From positions 1 through 8,173 of the forward strand of contig JBBSEZ010000445.1 in NCBI GenBank assembly GCA_038239195.1: DNA of 8,173 nucleotides, read 5' to 3'. Made by a program: the position numbers and the translations under genes. This stretch comes from JBBSEZ01 sp038239195 (GTDB lineage Bacteria; Planctomycetota; Planctomycetia; Gemmatales; Gemmataceae). This document shows positions 6,972 to 8,173 of the stretch, piece after piece (position 1 is the first letter of the stretch; each line of letters begins with the position of its first letter). The notes under the pieces are model-generated. The model was not told the origin of the DNA. It did no database searches and saw only the letters and a list, made by a program, of their open reading frames with translations.

Positions 6972-8138
6972 ATGCGTTATGCCTTTGTCCTTCTGCTGGC
7001 GGCGACCTGCATCGCCAGCGCCCCCGCCGAGGGACCGTTCGCCCCACCCCCCGTTGAGGCGGCCCCCGTGCTGACGGATGACTCCCCAGGCCCCGGCCTG
7101 CGACTCCAGGCGGAATACCTCTACTGGTTTCAGCAACGCATGCGCGTGCCGCCCCTGCTGACCACGGGCACGCCCGCCTCCGGCGGCGCGATTGGCGTGC
7201 CGGGGACGGAAACGCTGTACGGCGGGGACCGCCTGGAGAGCCGGCACGACCGCTACGTCGGCGTGCGCATCGGGGCCGACTACGCGCTCACCGACGACCT
7301 GGCCATCAGCGGGTCCGCGTTCTTCCTCGAGCGCGATTCGACGCACTTCGCGATCCCCTGGCACTCGACGACGCCCCTCGAGCGGCCGTACGTCAGTTCG
7401 GTGGACGGCAGCAATCAGACGTTCGCCGTGGCCGGCCCTCACCCCGGCATCGGCTACTTGTCTGGCGCGTTCAACGCTTACTCGCGCATCGAGTTGTTTG
7501 GAGAGGACGTCAACCTCAAACAGTCGTGGCTGCGCGCTCCGAACTACTCGCTCGACCTGCTCGGCGGGCTTCGCTTCCTACAACTCCGCGAGCGGCTCGA
7601 CCTGACGGGCGTTTCGCGGCTGCTCCCCGCCGAGACGGAACTGTACGGCGTCGAGGACCACTTCAGCACGTTCAACAAGTTCTTCGGCTTGCAGGCCGGC
7701 GTGTCGGGCGAGTACCGCTGGGGCAACTGGTACGTCGAGGGCCAGGCGACCGTCGCCCTGGGCGTGGACGATCAGTTGATTCGCACCAAGGGCCGCCAGC
7801 TCGACCAGAGGCCGAACCTGCTGGCCACCCAGCCTTATGGCCTGTACGTGCAGCCCGGCAACACCGGCTCGTTCGAGCGCGCCGACTTCGACGCGGTCGC
7901 CGAGGTGAGGCTGAACGTCGGATATCAGGTGCGGCGCTGGCTCCGCGTCCACGTCGGCTACACCTTCCTCGGCTGGGCCAACCCTGTCCGGCCCGGCGAT
8001 CAGATCCAGCCCGTCAATCCTCCGCCGGGGATCGCCCTCTTCCCCCCGGCGGCCTCGCCCGTCAAGCCGTCCGTTCCGTTTCGCGAAGACTTCTTCTGGG
8101 CGCAGGGGATCAGCGTCGGGGCCGAGCTCCGCTGGTAA
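6972..8138 (+). CDS. BBP7 family outer membrane beta-barrel protein
   Basis: This encodes a 388-aa protein with a Sec signal peptide: MRYAFVLLLAATCIASAPAE, cleaved near residues 17-19. The mature chain is rich in alternating, aromatic-containing strands typical of a barrel. BBP7 (formerly DUF1551) landmarks are LQAEYLYWFQ (45-54), GVRIGADYAL (97-106), SRIELFGEDVNLK (171-183), LDLLGGLRFLQLRERL (194-209), the VEDHFSTFNKFFGLQAG block (227-243), GNWYVEGQATVALG (251-264) and LYVQPGNTGSF (291-301). The C-terminus ISVGAELRW ends in an aromatic residue, as expected of a BAM-recognised beta-signal. The start is set by the signal peptide; the frame's extension back to 6348 is a shadow of the DUF1501 gene. 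BBP7 proteins are essentially a planctomycete family of unknown cargo; porin or structural roles are plausible. The 197-bp upstream gap suggests separate transcription. Confidence 0.9.
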   Translation: MRYAFVLLLAATCIASAPAEGPFAPPPVEAAPVLTDDSPGPGLRLQAEYLYWFQQRMRVPPLLTTGTPASGGAIGVPGTETLYGGDRLESRHDRYVGVRIGADYALTDDLAISGSAFFLERDSTHFAIPWHSTTPLERPYVSSVDGSNQTFAVAGPHPGIGYLSGAFNAYSRIELFGEDVNLKQSWLRAPNYSLDLLGGLRFLQLRERLDLTGVSRLLPAETELYGVEDHFSTFNKFFGLQAGVSGEYRWGNWYVEGQATVALGVDDQLIRTKGRQLDQRPNLLATQPYGLYVQPGNTGSFERADFDAVAEVRLNVGYQVRRWLRVHVGYTFLGWANPVRPGDQIQPVNPPPGIALFPPAASPVKPSVPFREDFFWAQGISVGAELRW

Positions 8139-8159
8139 CGCGCGAGCAACGCGAACGAT

Positions 8160-8173
8160 GTAGGGTGGGCCGA
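8160..8173 (+). repeat. REP-like palindromic element (right copy, cut by window end)
   Basis: The last 14 bases, GTAGGGTGGGCCGA, are the exact reverse complement of bases 26-39. They form the first arm of the same palindrome type as at 11-40, placed 21 bp after the stop of the BBP7 gene. The loop and second arm would lie beyond the window. The position right after a stop codon fits the usual intergenic, end-of-transcript placement of such elements. Confidence 0.55.

Noticed and set aside
5149..7047. Long minus-strand open frame of 632 codons
   Set aside because: It lies antisense to DUF4058, DUF1501 and the BBP7 leader. Its translation has no recognisable domain and is explained by GC-rich codon use on the coding strand.
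11..8173. Whole window as a transposon bounded by terminal inverted repeats
   Set aside because: There is no transposase, integrase or target-site duplication. The repeats resemble dispersed REP-like palindromes rather than transposon ends.

Overview
The window is dense, GC-rich bacterial DNA whose six genes all read on the + strand. The gene content points to a planctomycete. It has a multi-domain planctomycete cytochrome c (PSCyt1-DUF1549-DUF1553) protein, a DUF1501 protein, a BBP7-type outer-membrane beta-barrel, and a Uma2/DUF4058 pair of the kind found in expanded families in Gemmata-like genomes. The order Gemmatales is my best guess, inferred from family content and the Uma2 subtype. 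No rRNA or other taxonomic marker is present.

Layout: a REP-like palindrome (11-40) is followed by a secreted DUF6807 (PmoA-like) gene (75-977), the PSCyt1/DUF1549/DUF1553 gene (1010-3769), a Uma2-family putative nuclease (3791-4507), a DUF4058 protein (4581-5357) and a Tat-exported DUF1501 protein (5380-6774). The gaps between these five genes are 32, 21, 73 and 22 bp, with no convincing terminator, so they look like one transcription unit. A 197-bp non-coding gap then precedes the BBP7 outer-membrane gene (6972-8138), which probably has its own promoter. The last 14 bases (8160-8173) are the exact reverse complement of bases 26-39, so a second copy of the REP-like element, in opposite orientation, begins at the right edge and is cut by the window end.

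How it may fit together: DUF6807, the di-CXXCH cytochrome-like protein and the DUF1501 protein all carry export signals, so they probably act together in the periplasm. Planctomycetes commonly encode a DUF1549/DUF1553 protein directly upstream of a DUF1501 partner. Here that pair is split by two predicted cytoplasmic proteins without export signals, Uma2 and DUF4058. Both carry PD-(D/E)XK-like sequence patterns, and the layout suggests a two-gene cassette inserted into an older operon. The biochemical function of the exported module and of the Uma2/DUF4058 pair is not established. I see no transposase, integrase, CRISPR array, tRNA or rRNA.
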